This document shows, piece after piece, positions 28,823 through 37,496 of a stretch of 64,000 bases of DNA; the stretch's first letter is position 1, and every line of letters begins with the position of its first letter. The notes under the pieces are model-generated. The model ran no database searches and was not told where the DNA came from. It worked only from the letters and a program-made list of their open reading frames with translations. The stretch lies in assembly GCF_017354985.1 (NCBI RefSeq), contig NZ_CP071501.1, forward strand, positions 1,383,501 through 1,447,500, written 5' to 3'. Position numbers and translations under genes: made by a program. The stretch is from Shewanella cyperi (GTDB taxonomy: Bacteria > Pseudomonadota > Gammaproteobacteria > Enterobacterales > Shewanellaceae).

Positions 28823-28857
28823 GATTGCCGCGCTTATCCTGACAATTGGTACAGAAT

Positions 28858-29676
28858 ATGATTTCGATAGACAGTTCAGTTATGAAAAATGACACTCTGG
28901 ATCTGGTAAACCTGCCCGAGGCAGAAACCGCGTTGGAGATCCGCAACCTGGATTTGCGTTATGGCGACAAGCAGGCGCTGTTCGACGTGTCGATGAAGAT
29001 CCCCAAGAAGAAGGTCACTGCCTTCATCGGCCCCAGCGGCTGTGGTAAATCGACCCTGCTGCGCTGCATCAACCGCATGAACGACCTGGTGGACAACTGC
29101 AACATCAGCGGTGAAATCCTGCTGCACGGCCAGAACATCTACGACAAGAAGGTGGACGTGGCGGCCCTGCGCCGCAACGTGGGCATGGTGTTCCAGCGCC
29201 CCAATCCGTTCCCCAAGTCCATCTACGAAAACGTGGTTTACGGTCTGCGCCTCCAGGGCCTCAACAATCGTCGTGAACTGGACGAGGCCTGTGAGCGTTC
29301 ACTGCGCGGCGCCGCCATTTGGGACGAGGTGAAAGACCGTTTGCACGACAACGCCTTCGGCCTGTCCGGTGGTCAGCAGCAACGTCTGGTGATTGCACGT
29401 GCCATCGCCATTGAGCCCGAAGTCTTGCTGCTCGATGAGCCCACCTCGGCACTGGATCCCATCTCGACCCTGACCATCGAGGAACTGATCACCGAACTCA
29501 AGGCCCAGTACACTGTGGTGATAGTGACCCACAACATGCAGCAGGCGGCCAGGGTGTCTGATCAGACCGCCTTCATGTACATGGGCGAGCTGGTGGAATA
29601 TGCCGATACCAACACCATCTTCACCACACCGGCCAAGCGCAAGACCGAAGACTATATCACCGGCCGTTACGGCTAA
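28858..29676 (+). CDS. pstB: Phosphate ABC transporter ATP-binding protein PstB
   Basis: Cytosolic ATPase of 272 residues that drives phosphate import through PstC-PstA. Walker [10 protein letters not shown], the Q-loop in [12 protein letters not shown] signature LSGGQQQR, Walker [12 protein letters not shown] and the switch His in VTHNMQQ are all present. The ATG at 28858 is used; an in-frame TTG at 28846 and ATG at 28882 are alternatives, as no strong ribosome site is visible. The N-terminal 25 residues before [12 protein letters not shown] are an extension of the common form. Confidence 0.95.
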   Translation: MISIDSSVMKNDTLDLVNLPEAETALEIRNLDLRYGDKQALFDVSMKIPKKKVTAFIGPSGCGKSTLLRCINRMNDLVDNCNISGEILLHGQNIYDKKVDVAALRRNVGMVFQRPNPFPKSIYENVVYGLRLQGLNNRRELDEACERSLRGAAIWDEVKDRLHDNAFGLSGGQQQRLVIARAIAIEPEVLLLDEPTSALDPISTLTIEELITELKAQYTVVIVTHNMQQAARVSDQTAFMYMGELVEYADTNTIFTTPAKRKTEDYITGRYG

Positions 29677-29717
29677 TGCCGCCGGTCACCCGAGAATCAG
29701 CAAGGGTTTGAATATCA

Positions 29718-30428
29718 ATGGACAAGTTAAGCACCAACAAGCATATCTCCGGTCAGTTCAACGCTGAGCTTGAGGACATACGCAACCGGGTTCTCGCCAT
29801 GGGCGGGCTGGTGGAACGCCAGCTGGAGCAGGCGCTGGATGCCCTGGGCAGCCTGGACGCCGAGCTGGCGAAAAAGGTGATCGACGGCGATCACAAGGTC
29901 AACAGCATGGAAGTGTCCATTGACGAGGAATGCACCCGCATTATCGCCAAGCGCCAACCGGCTGCCAGCGACCTGCGTCTTATCATAGCCATCTCCAAGA
30001 CCATTGCCGATCTGGAGCGCATAGGTGATGCCTGCGTGCGTATCGCCAAGGCGGCACTGGAGAAGCGCAACAATAACCAGCAACCCCTGCTGGTGAGCAT
30101 CGAAAGCATGGGCCGTCACGCCACCCGTATGCTGCATGCCACCCTCGATGCCCTGGCCCGTATGGATGCCGATGCCGCTTTTGAACTGCACAAGGAAGAC
30201 GCCCGTCTGGACAAGGAATACGAGGGCATTATCCGCCAGCTGATGACCTATATGATGGAAGATCCCCGTTCCATCCCCGGTGTGCTGGACGTGCTTTGGG
30301 CCGCCCGTGCGGTGGAGCGGGTCGGCGATCGCTGTAAAAACGTCTGCGAATACATCATCTATTACGTGAAAGGCAAGGACGTGCGCCATGCTTCCTACGA
30401 GGACATGGAGCGGGATCTGCACCTCTGA
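29718..30428 (+). CDS. phoU: Phosphate signalling regulator PhoU
   Basis: Cytosolic all-helical protein of 236 residues with two PhoU three-helix repeats (about 14-105 and 115-215). The metal-binding motifs DxxxxxxExxxDxxC-type segments are seen in [22 protein letters not shown] and [18 protein letters not shown] sequences. It links Pst transport to the PhoR sensor and prevents toxic phosphate uptake. Last gene of the pst operon, 41 bases behind pstB. Confidence 0.94.
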   Translation: MDKLSTNKHISGQFNAELEDIRNRVLAMGGLVERQLEQALDALGSLDAELAKKVIDGDHKVNSMEVSIDEECTRIIAKRQPAASDLRLIIAISKTIADLERIGDACVRIAKAALEKRNNNQQPLLVSIESMGRHATRMLHATLDALARMDADAAFELHKEDARLDKEYEGIIRQLMTYMMEDPRSIPGVLDVLWAARAVERVGDRCKNVCEYIIYYVKGKDVRHASYEDMERDLHL

Positions 30429-30443
30429 TTGCTGCTGCACACA

Positions 30444-30480
30444 ACAACGCCGGGCTTGCCCGGCGTTGTCGCTTTTGTTT
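30444..30480 (+). terminator. Terminator of the pst-phoU operon
   Basis: Perfect 12-bp arms ACAACGCCGGGC and GCCCGGCGTTGT separated by TT, followed by CGCTTTTGTTT. Confidence 0.85.
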
Positions 30481-30614
30481 ACCGGTCGGTGAGTGCCGGC
30501 TGGCACCACATGGCATTCATGCTATTATCGCAGCCCGGTATGGTGCCACTTCCGAATGCAAACCAGGCCTGCACCCCAAGACAGTTATACAAGACCTTTA
30601 CTCAAGAGCATCCC

Positions 30615-31187
30615 ATGAAGCGTACCCTGACCCGCGGTTTAATGAATCTGTTGCCCATGGCGTTGAGCCTGTGGCTGTTCTGGTCCCTGTTTGAATCCCT
30701 CGATGGCCTGGGCAATGTGCTGCTGGAGCTGGTGGCCATCCACCCCGCCTTTATCGGCGAGGGATTTTTGCTGGTGGTGGCACTGATTTTTGCCGCCGGT
30801 CTGCTGTTTTCCGTCAGCCCCTTCACCTGGCTGTGGGGCAAGATTGAACGCGCCCTGATGCGCTTTCCGCTGTTCAAGTCCGTCTATGGCAGCATCCGCG
30901 ATATTGCCTCACTGATGAACCGTGACGGCAAGCCCAAGTCCCAGCAGGTGGTGCTGGTCAGGCAAGCCAACGGCGGCTACGTGGTGGGCTTTATCATGAC
31001 CGATGCGCCGCCAAAACCACTGCAAGATGCCTTGCCGGAAGGGGACTGGGTACCCGTGCTGTTTCAACTGTCCTACCAGATGGCTGGGGTCACCAGTTTG
31101 GTGCGCCGTGAAGATCTGCTGCCGGTGAACTGGAGCTTTGAAGAGGCCATGCGCTTTAACCTGACCGCAGGGATTTCCACTCACTGA
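30615..31187 (+). CDS. DUF502 family inner-membrane protein
   Basis: Membrane protein of 190 residues of the DUF502 family, function unknown. The ATG at 30615 gives MKRTLTRGLMNLLPMALSLWLFWSLF, two adjacent N-terminal helices (about 10-30 and 50-75), then the family's soluble part with GKIERALMRFPLFKSVYGSIRD and GGYVVGFIMTD. An upstream in-frame TTG at 30429 is rejected since that region holds the phoU terminator. Plant members of this family (COV1) act in membrane trafficking; that does not transfer here. Confidence 0.82.
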   Translation: MKRTLTRGLMNLLPMALSLWLFWSLFESLDGLGNVLLELVAIHPAFIGEGFLLVVALIFAAGLLFSVSPFTWLWGKIERALMRFPLFKSVYGSIRDIASLMNRDGKPKSQQVVLVRQANGGYVVGFIMTDAPPKPLQDALPEGDWVPVLFQLSYQMAGVTSLVRREDLLPVNWSFEEAMRFNLTAGISTH

Positions 31188-31281
31188 GCCACTGGTGTGC
31201 CGTTCGCGGTGGCGGTATGCTAGAGGCAGATACACCGATAGGCGTTGCCCCGCAGGCGACGCCGTTTGACAGAGAAAAGCA

Positions 31282-31638
31282 ATGACCCAAAGTAAGTTGG
31301 ACAAGGTACTGGCCGCTGAGCGTGAGTACCGCGAAAAGCGTGAGGGTGGCTATCGTGAAAAGGCCCTCAAGTTGTATCCCTGGATCTGTGGCCGCTGTGC
31401 CCGTGAGTTTACCCACAAGAACCTGTCGGAGCTGACGGTGCATCACAAGGACCACAACCACGACAACAACCCGCCCGATGGCTCCAACTGGGAACTCCTG
31501 TGTCTCTATTGCCACGACAATGAGCATTCCCGTTTTGAAGAGCTGATCCGTTACGGCGGTACCCAGGAGGCCAAACAGGAGGCCGCCACCTTCAATCCCT
31601 TTGCGGATCTCAAGGCCATGATGGCCAAAAAGGGTTGA
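31282..31638 (+). CDS. yajD: YajD-family HNH nuclease
   Basis: Small protein of 118 residues with an HNH/zinc nuclease fold: cysteines in WICGRCAREF, then ELTVHHKDHNHDNNPPDGSNWELLCLYCHDNEH, where VHHKDHNHDN carries the HNH histidines and CLYCH completes the zinc pair. This order matches E. coli YajD over its full length. DNA nicking is expected from the family but its cellular role is not known. It stands alone between a DUF502 gene and a strong terminator. Confidence 0.85.
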   Translation: MTQSKLDKVLAAEREYREKREGGYREKALKLYPWICGRCAREFTHKNLSELTVHHKDHNHDNNPPDGSNWELLCLYCHDNEHSRFEELIRYGGTQEAKQEAATFNPFADLKAMMAKKG

Positions 31639-31652
31639 TGCCCGGTTATTGT

Positions 31653-31679
31653 CAAAAAGCGCCCAAGGGCGCTTTTTTT
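31653..31679 (+). terminator. Terminator after yajD
   Basis: AAAGCGCCC-AA-GGGCGCTTTTTTT. Confidence 0.88.
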
Positions 31680-31809
31680 GTGCTCACTTGTGGAACCACG
31701 GCACTGAATTTGTAACTAAATCTGTAACCTTGCGTGGGGGGATTGGTTTGTTAAAGCCGCCCACATATACTCGGCGAACAATAATTTTAATCAAGATGGA
31801 AGCAAGCTT

Positions 31810-33342
31810 ATGACTTTAGGGAAACCTCAGGTGAGTCAGACCCGGTCATTTATGACCGTATCGCTCATCGAATTGTGGGAACGTTTTGGCTTTTACGGCA
31901 TGCAGGCGCTTATCGTGTACTTCATGGTGCAGCGTCTGGGCTTTGAAGACAGCCGCGCCAACCTGGTATGGAGCGCCTGTGCGGCCTTGATTTATGTGTC
32001 ACCCGCCATCGGCGGTTGGGTTGGTGACAAGATCCTCGGCACCAAGCGCACCATGCTGATTGGTGCCGCTATCCTGTCACTGGGCTACGCCCTGATGACA
32101 GTGCCCACCGAAAACACCTGGTTCCTGTTCTCCGCCCTCGGCGTTATCGTGGTGGGTAACGGCCTGTTCAAGCCCAATGCCGGTAACCTGGTACGCAAGA
32201 TTTACGACGGCGACGATTCCAAAATCGACTCTGCCTTCACCATCTACTACATGGCAGTGAACGTGGGTTCCACCTTCTCCATGCTGCTGACACCCTGGAT
32301 CAAGGACTATGTCAACGCCACCTATGGCAACGAGTTCGGCTGGCATGCTGCCTTCGCCGTGTGCTGCGTTGGCTTGCTGGTGGGCCTGGCCAACTACATG
32401 GTGATGCGTCACACCCTGGATGCCTACGGCTCGGAGCCCGACTCCCGTCCGGTGGAAATGAAAAAGCTGGCGGCTGTGCTGGGTCTGGCGGCCCTGTCGG
32501 TGGTGGCCTCGGCCTTTATCCTGGAATACGAGGATGTGGCGCGGGTATTCGTCTACGGTGCCGGTGTCTGCGTATTGGCGATTTTTGCTCACCTTATCCG
32601 CACCAGTGAAGTCAGTGAGCGCGCCGGTCTGATTGCCGCCCTGGTACTGACGGTGCAGACGGTATTCTTCTTTATTTTCTACCAGCAAATGTCCACCTCC
32701 CTGGCACTGTTCGCCCTGCGTAACGTTGACTGGGACTTCCAGATGTTTGGTGCCCACCTGTGGACCTGGTCTCCGGCCCAGTTCCAGGCCTTGAACCCCA
32801 TTTGGATCATGCTGCTGAGCCCCGTGCTGGCCTGGGTCTATGCCACCGCCGGTCGCAATAACAAAGACCTGTCCATCGCCGCCAAGTTTGCCCTGGGTTT
32901 TGCCGTGGTGGCAGCCGGTTTCTTCATCTATGGTATCGCCGGTGAGTTTGCCGTGAATGGCAAGACCTCATCCTGGGTGATGATAGGTGGCTACGGCGCC
33001 TATTCACTGGGCGAACTGCTGGTGAGTGGTTTGGGTCTGGCTATGATCGCCCGCTATGTGCCCGAGCGCATGGGCGGCTTTATGATGGGCGCTTACTTCG
33101 TGGCCTCGGGCATTTCCCAGTACCTGGGTGGTGTGGTGGCCAACTTCGCCAGTGTGCCCCAGGGCCTGACCGATCCGCTGCAAACCCTGCCCATCTACAC
33201 CAGTTTGTTCAACAAGCTGGGCATGGCAGCCCTGGTCTGTACCTTTATCGCGCTGGCCGTATTGCCGCTGATGCGTCGTCTGACCGACACTCACCACAGC
33301 CATAACGGTAACAACAACAGCCTGTTGGCCGAAGCCAACTGA
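31810..33342 (+). CDS. POT/PTR-family proton-dependent oligopeptide transporter
   Basis: Inner-membrane peptide:H+ symporter of 510 residues with 12 to 14 helices. The proton-coupling motif ELWERFGFYGM (ExxERFxY type) is at about residues 21-31, and the PTR2 signature GNGLFKPNAGNLV is at about 117-129. IYYMAVNVGSTFS is another POT landmark. It resembles DtpA/DtpB of E. coli, taking up di- and tripeptides, but cannot be tied to one. A purine-rich AGATGGAAGC site precedes the ATG and a terminator follows. Confidence 0.92.
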   Translation: MTLGKPQVSQTRSFMTVSLIELWERFGFYGMQALIVYFMVQRLGFEDSRANLVWSACAALIYVSPAIGGWVGDKILGTKRTMLIGAAILSLGYALMTVPTENTWFLFSALGVIVVGNGLFKPNAGNLVRKIYDGDDSKIDSAFTIYYMAVNVGSTFSMLLTPWIKDYVNATYGNEFGWHAAFAVCCVGLLVGLANYMVMRHTLDAYGSEPDSRPVEMKKLAAVLGLAALSVVASAFILEYEDVARVFVYGAGVCVLAIFAHLIRTSEVSERAGLIAALVLTVQTVFFFIFYQQMSTSLALFALRNVDWDFQMFGAHLWTWSPAQFQALNPIWIMLLSPVLAWVYATAGRNNKDLSIAAKFALGFAVVAAGFFIYGIAGEFAVNGKTSSWVMIGGYGAYSLGELLVSGLGLAMIARYVPERMGGFMMGAYFVASGISQYLGGVVANFASVPQGLTDPLQTLPIYTSLFNKLGMAALVCTFIALAVLPLMRRLTDTHHSHNGNNNSLLAEAN

Positions 33343-33360
33343 GGCACTGAGGTCTGATAG

Positions 33361-33391
33361 AATGCCGATCCTCTGGATCGGCATTTTTTTT
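33361..33391 (+). terminator. Terminator after the peptide transporter
   Basis: Perfect 11-bp arms AATGCCGATCC and GGATCGGCATT around TCT, followed by a T-run to 33391. Confidence 0.92.
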
Positions 33392-33409
33392 CACTGAAAA
33401 GGAGTTTGC

Positions 33410-34174
33410 ATGCGTTCACTGATATCCCGCCCAAGTTTCAAACATCCAGGTTTCAAACGCTTAGGTTTGGCCCTGTTGGCCCTGTGCCTGTCCGCGGCCA
33501 ATGCCGGGGCCGAAAACCTGACCCTGACCGAACTGGAGCCCGGTCTGTATCAGCACCAATCATTCCAGACGGTGAAGGGGTTTGGCCGGGTCAGTGCCAA
33601 TGGACTTTTGCTGGTGGAGGGCAAAAAAGCCTTCCTGATTGACACCCCTTGGGGCAATGAAGACACGGAGCAGCTGCTGGCCTGGCTGAAAGCGCGCGAT
33701 TTTATCCTGGAAGGCAGTTTGTCGACCCACTGGCACGAGGACAGGGCCGGTGGCCTGGCCGCGCTCAATGCCGCCGGCGTGGCCACCTTTGCATCGGCCC
33801 ATACCAATCGCTTACTGGCCGAAAATGGTAAGGTGCAGGCAAGTCACAGCCTGGATGCCGGCCCCCAGTTGCTGTTCCATGGCCGGGTTGAGGCGTTTTT
33901 CCCCGGTGCCGGTCACAGTCTGGATAACCTGGTGGCCTGGCTGCCGGGGCAGAAAACCCTGTTCGGTGGCTGCCTGGTACGCAGCCTGGAGACCCAATCC
34001 ATGGGCAATACCGCTGACGGCGATGTCCCTGCCTGGCCGGACAGTATCGAAGCCCTGCTGAGCCGCTATCCCGGGGCCGCAAGGGTGGTGCCCGGTCACG
34101 GTGACAACGGCGATATAGCGCTGCTCAGGCACACCCTGGCCTTGAGCCGGGCCGCCGCAGCAAAGCCGCAATAG
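33410..34174 (+). CDS. Subclass B1 metallo-beta-lactamase
   Basis: Exported zinc enzyme of 254 residues that would open the beta-lactam ring, including that of carbapenems in most family members. AAAAGGAG lies 5 bases before the ATG and a signal peptide ends near AANAGA. All B1 zinc ligands are seen in order: H107, H109, D111 (THWHEDRAGG), H169 (GAGHSLDN), C188 (FGGCLVRS) and H230 (VPGHG). The Cys at the second site and GGC(L)VRS separate B1 from B2/B3. Lone gene with its own terminators on both sides and no mobile element nearby, so it looks like a resident chromosomal gene, as is known for other Shewanella B1 enzymes. Activity spectrum cannot be read from sequence. Confidence 0.92.
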   Translation: MRSLISRPSFKHPGFKRLGLALLALCLSAANAGAENLTLTELEPGLYQHQSFQTVKGFGRVSANGLLLVEGKKAFLIDTPWGNEDTEQLLAWLKARDFILEGSLSTHWHEDRAGGLAALNAAGVATFASAHTNRLLAENGKVQASHSLDAGPQLLFHGRVEAFFPGAGHSLDNLVAWLPGQKTLFGGCLVRSLETQSMGNTADGDVPAWPDSIEALLSRYPGAARVVPGHGDNGDIALLRHTLALSRAAAAKPQ

Positions 34175-34194
34175 TATTGAGGCTGAATCGAATC

Positions 34195-34222
34195 AAGGTC
34201 GCTGTCTCAGCGGCCTTTTTTT
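34195..34222 (+). terminator. Terminator after the beta-lactamase gene
   Basis: AAGG-TCGCTG-TCT-CAGCGG-CCTT stem followed by T's. Confidence 0.8.
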
Positions 34223-34318
34223 GTATGGGCTTGAGCCGGGGCCCGGGCCGGCTTGCCAATTGCCTGTGGCAGCCTAGGCTGAAAGTAACGGTTTGGGTAT
34301 TCGCGCGGGGAAGAGCAT

Positions 34319-34699
34319 ATGAACTATCGTCGTTTTGCGGTAACCGTCCTGATTTTATGCCTCTTGCCCCTGAGCAGGGGGTGGGCCAACGACAGCATCA
34401 ACAGTGAGTTGAGCCATTTCGCCGGCGGTGCAGCCATGGCGTTGGGGACCATGGTGATAGCCGATCACTATGGCCAAACCGAGCACAGAGCCTGGTTGGG
34501 ATTTGGGGTTGCGACCGGCATTGGGATCCTGGGGGAAGTGGCCGATAAAGCCAAGGGCCATGAAGTGTCCTGGCTGGATATTGCGGTTAACAGTTTGGGG
34601 GCTGCGGTGGGCGCCTATGGCGGCGAGCGCTGGCTGCTGACGCCGGTGATAAAGCCCGAGGAACGCTTCGCCGGGGTGACATTGAACTATCTATTTTGA
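34319..34699 (+). CDS. Small exported or membrane protein, YfiM-like
   Basis: Protein of 126 residues beginning with a signal peptide ending at RGWAND. The mature part carries SELSHFAGGAAMALGTMVIADHYG, GVATGIGILGEVADKAKGHEVSWLDIAVNSLGAAVG: two or three small hydrophobic segments with a His near the front, as in the YfiM/DUF2279 type of envelope protein. GGGGAAGAG is upstream of the ATG. Function not known. It ends with a beta-strand-like VTLNYLF, which would also suit a small outer-membrane-associated protein. Confidence 0.65.
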   Translation: MNYRRFAVTVLILCLLPLSRGWANDSINSELSHFAGGAAMALGTMVIADHYGQTEHRAWLGFGVATGIGILGEVADKAKGHEVSWLDIAVNSLGAAVGAYGGERWLLTPVIKPEERFAGVTLNYLF

Positions 34700-34753
34700 G
34701 GCGCTGCAACCGCCATCTTGACCGCTTGGCAACTTGACCCCTTGGCAACTTGA

Positions 34754-34981
34754 TTATTTGGCCAACCTGGCCTCGGCTTCCAGCCACTTGGCCCGGCTCA
34801 GACTCTGGCTGTTTTCACCGCTGAGGTGTTCGCGCCGGGCGGGCAGGGCAGCAATAATCGCCTGTTTCTGTTCATCGCTGGCCTGACTCCAGGCGACGAT
34901 TTCGTCTATGTGGCGCATGCAGCCCATACAGTAATCATCATAGTTCAGACCGCAACGGGCCACGCAGGGGGATTGGATCAT
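34754..34981 (-). CDS. DUF1289 family protein
   Basis: Cytosolic protein of 75 residues starting MIQSPCVARCGLNYDDYCMGCMRHIDEIVAWSQ; the C-x3-C...C-x2-C pattern with SPC and GC(x)R is the DUF1289 hallmark and suggests a small zinc or iron-sulfur site. The ATG at 34979-34981 has AGAAGAG upstream; the longer in-frame start is rejected. Function unknown. Confidence 0.85.
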   Translation of the reverse strand: MIQSPCVARCGLNYDDYCMGCMRHIDEIVAWSQASDEQKQAIIAALPARREHLSGENSQSLSRAKWLEAEARLAK

Positions 34982-35027
34982 TATGCTCTTCTTGGTGGAT
35001 CTGAGGCGAGGGAGTCTAGCATGAAGA

Positions 35028-35060
35028 GGCCCCATCCCAAAGTCGATTGGGCTGGGGCCT
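35028..35060 (-). terminator. Probable terminator of the alpha-amylase gene
   Basis: GGCCCC-A-TCCCAA and TTGGG-C-TGGGGCC form a long stem about 95 bases after the amylase stop on the minus strand. The T-run is weak (TCTTC). Confidence 0.5.
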
Positions 35061-35153
35061 TGGCTGGATAGAGGATTAAAGCGGGCCTCAGGGTATGAAG
35101 CCCGGTCAATACAGATTCAGTGCAACTCAGGTCCGGGCTGACGGGAGCCCAGG

Positions 35154-37058
35154 TCAGAATGTCCCCGAGGTGCTGCCTGTGCCACTGGCGGGAGAGGTGA
35201 AGATGTTGTTGGCACCGCTTTGCCACACCACCTGGCCATTGTTGACCTTGATGCATTTCCACTCAATCCGGCTATTGGCCGGTACGCCAATGGTGCCTTT
35301 CCAGGTGGGGTAATCCGTTGCCGACAGCACCACTGCCTTGGCGGGATCCCAGTTGCCCAACACATCGGTATTGCCAACGGCGGCGACATTCTCACCCCAT
35401 TGGGTGATACCGTTGCCGCAACTGAAGTTGACCTGTACAGCGGGCTGTTCGACCCAGACTGAGTAGGAGCCGCCGTTGACCGGGAATTCCGCCCAACCAT
35501 CGCCGTTGCTGACCACGGTTGCGCTCTGGTTACCGCTGATATCGGTAAAGCTTTTGTTTGTCCGACCCACATTCATCCATTTGCTGCCTCCCGGGCCATC
35601 GCTCATGATGACCGCCATGGCCTGGGGATGACTGGCGTCACCCAAACGGGTCCAGCCAATGATGTCATGGTGATCCAGATAACTCAGCTGCGGGCCATGG
35701 GCATATTGTTGCCGTGCCTGCAACAGCACATCGAGTTTGGCCTTCTGGGAGGCGATCACTATGTTACTGTTATTGCAGTTGTTGTCTGAGCTGGTGTAGT
35801 TGGCACCGTAATAATCGGCGTAGAAAATATTGGGGTAACCTTCCTCCCGCAGCAGGATAAAGGCATAGGCCAGGGGTTTGAACCAATCCTGCACCCGGGA
35901 TTCCAGCGCCTGGCAGGGCTGGGTATCGTGGTTTTCCACCAGAGTGACCGCCAGACTTGGCTGCTCCTTCATCAGGGTGTTGTCCATCAGGGTCGCCATA
36001 TTGTAATTGCCACCGCTGATGGAGGCCTGATGGAAATTCATGTGCAGCGGCGCGTCAAACAAGGACATGCGACCACCGGTGGCTGTGATGTAGTTGTGCA
36101 GTTCTTCCTTGTTGTAACTCCAATACTCGCCCACGGTAAACAAGGGTTTGCCGGTGCTGCTGCGGACGCTGTCGAGCCAATCGCTGAAGAAGCTGAATTT
36201 GATGTGTTTTACCGCATCAAGGCGGAAGCCATCGACACCGGTGAAATTCACGTACCAATCGCCCCAGTGCTTAAGCTCATCCACGACCTCCGGGTGATCC
36301 ATGTCGAGATCGGCAAACATCAGGTAGTCATAGTTGCCGTTGTTGCCGTCCACTTCCCAATCCCAGGCCTTACCTATGCCGCGGAATTTGAAGATGGCGC
36401 TTTCATTGAGGTTCTGGGCCCAGTCGACGCCATCGAAATGGTACCAGTGCCACTTGAAGCTGGAGTAAGCGTTGTTGCGACCGGCAAAGTTAAAATCGGT
36501 CCAGGCATCTATCTGCACATCGCTGCCATATTCGCGATTGCGATCGTTCCAGTCGACCCTTACCGCCTGCACCGACTCGGTGGCATCGGCGCCGCCCCTG
36601 TGGTTGAACACCACATCGCCGTAGATCTGCAGGCCATTGGCATGGGCGCTGTTGATGGCCTCCAGGTACTCATCCTTGGTGCCGTACTTGGTGCGTATGC
36701 TGCCCTTTTGATTGAATTCACCCAGGTCATACATGTCATAGACCCCGTAACCCACATCGGCGGCCCCGGATGCGCCCTTGTAGGCCGGTGGCAACCACAG
36801 CGCGGTAATGCCGGCTGCGGCGAGATTGGGCGCCTCCTGGGCCACCTGGGTCCACAGGCTGCCGTCATTTGGCGTATACCACTGGAAATACTGCATCATC
36901 ACGCCATTGTCGGCCTGTGCCGCCGAAGACATCAGGGTCAGCAGGCCTGCCAGGGTGCAGCCTGCCAATCTGGATGGGCGGGTTTTGGCAATGGATTGAG
37001 GAGTGAATACCGCGGGTTTGAGCTGTTGTGCCGGGTGTTTAGTGCTTGTGTGACTCAT
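35154..37058 (-). CDS. Secreted alpha-amylase, GH13 with C-terminal CBM20
   Basis: Secreted endo-acting enzyme of 634 residues that splits alpha-1,4 bonds of starch or glycogen. The ATG at 37056-37058 follows GGGGAT and gives an unusually long leader of about 50 residues with the hydrophobic part LAGCTLAGLLTLMSSAAQA at its end. The GH13 barrel starts at GVMMQYFQWY; catalytic motifs are VVFNHRGG, nucleophile Asp in GFRLDAVKHI, acid/base Glu in FTVGEYW, and the transition-state Asp in VENHDTQP. A starch-binding CBM20 follows from about residue 540 (VQVNFSCGN...GNTDVLGNWDPAKAV...WKGTI). The organisation matches bacterial liquefying-type amylases. Lone gene; a 23-bp palindrome 100 bases upstream may be its operator. 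Confidence 0.93.
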   Translation of the reverse strand: MSHTSTKHPAQQLKPAVFTPQSIAKTRPSRLAGCTLAGLLTLMSSAAQADNGVMMQYFQWYTPNDGSLWTQVAQEAPNLAAAGITALWLPPAYKGASGAADVGYGVYDMYDLGEFNQKGSIRTKYGTKDEYLEAINSAHANGLQIYGDVVFNHRGGADATESVQAVRVDWNDRNREYGSDVQIDAWTDFNFAGRNNAYSSFKWHWYHFDGVDWAQNLNESAIFKFRGIGKAWDWEVDGNNGNYDYLMFADLDMDHPEVVDELKHWGDWYVNFTGVDGFRLDAVKHIKFSFFSDWLDSVRSSTGKPLFTVGEYWSYNKEELHNYITATGGRMSLFDAPLHMNFHQASISGGNYNMATLMDNTLMKEQPSLAVTLVENHDTQPCQALESRVQDWFKPLAYAFILLREEGYPNIFYADYYGANYTSSDNNCNNSNIVIASQKAKLDVLLQARQQYAHGPQLSYLDHHDIIGWTRLGDASHPQAMAVIMSDGPGGSKWMNVGRTNKSFTDISGNQSATVVSNGDGWAEFPVNGGSYSVWVEQPAVQVNFSCGNGITQWGENVAAVGNTDVLGNWDPAKAVVLSATDYPTWKGTIGVPANSRIEWKCIKVNNGQVVWQSGANNIFTSPASGTGSTSGTF

Positions 37059-37496
37059 GGATAATCCCCATAAATGAGCGACCCATCCCTTGGTCTTTAT
37101 TATTGTTTTAACCGCATTCCGTCTCGGGTCCCGTCCCGAAAACCGGTGTCTCAATATAGGCCGGTTATTGAATAACGGGCCACATACTGTGTTGCCAAAT
37201 TGTTATGAATACGTATGCATATTAAGGGTGTTTTGTGCGGTAACCAGTGGTTTCACGCTGAAAAAGGCAATAAAAGCAAGGTAAAAGACCAAAAACGATC
37301 TGATGCACCGGCCTTTTTGCCTGCTACGGGCGGGAAGGCGGTAATTGGGCGGGAAACTGGTCAAGTCATTGGGAACCTGCGGGCTGGCGTTATTGGTCGT
37401 GCTATGCCTGGTCAGATGCTGGTAAGGCCTGAAAAGGCTTGCTAATTTGCCCCGACTTTCTAGGATCTGACTCAAGCCAAACACAGCAGAGCCGTC
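37059..37496. other. Intergenic region upstream of amylase and diguanylate cyclase
   Basis: 438 bases between two divergent genes. It holds the palindrome at 37159 and an AATACGTATGCATATT stretch near 37209 that may belong to the amylase promoter. A 104-codon minus frame at 37203-37517 has biased composition unlike a protein and overlaps the start of the cyclase; I do not count it as a gene. Confidence 0.5.
37159..37181. promoter_or_regulatory. Palindrome upstream of alpha-amylase (candidate operator)
   Basis: GGCC-G-GTTATT-G-AATAAC-G-GGCC, 23 bp with 10 of 11 positions paired between arms. Located about 100 bases upstream of the amylase start. No regulator is known for it. Confidence 0.4.

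Noticed and set aside
35928..37064. 378-codon plus frame opposite the amylase
   Set aside because: The minus frame has all GH13 catalytic motifs and a signal peptide.
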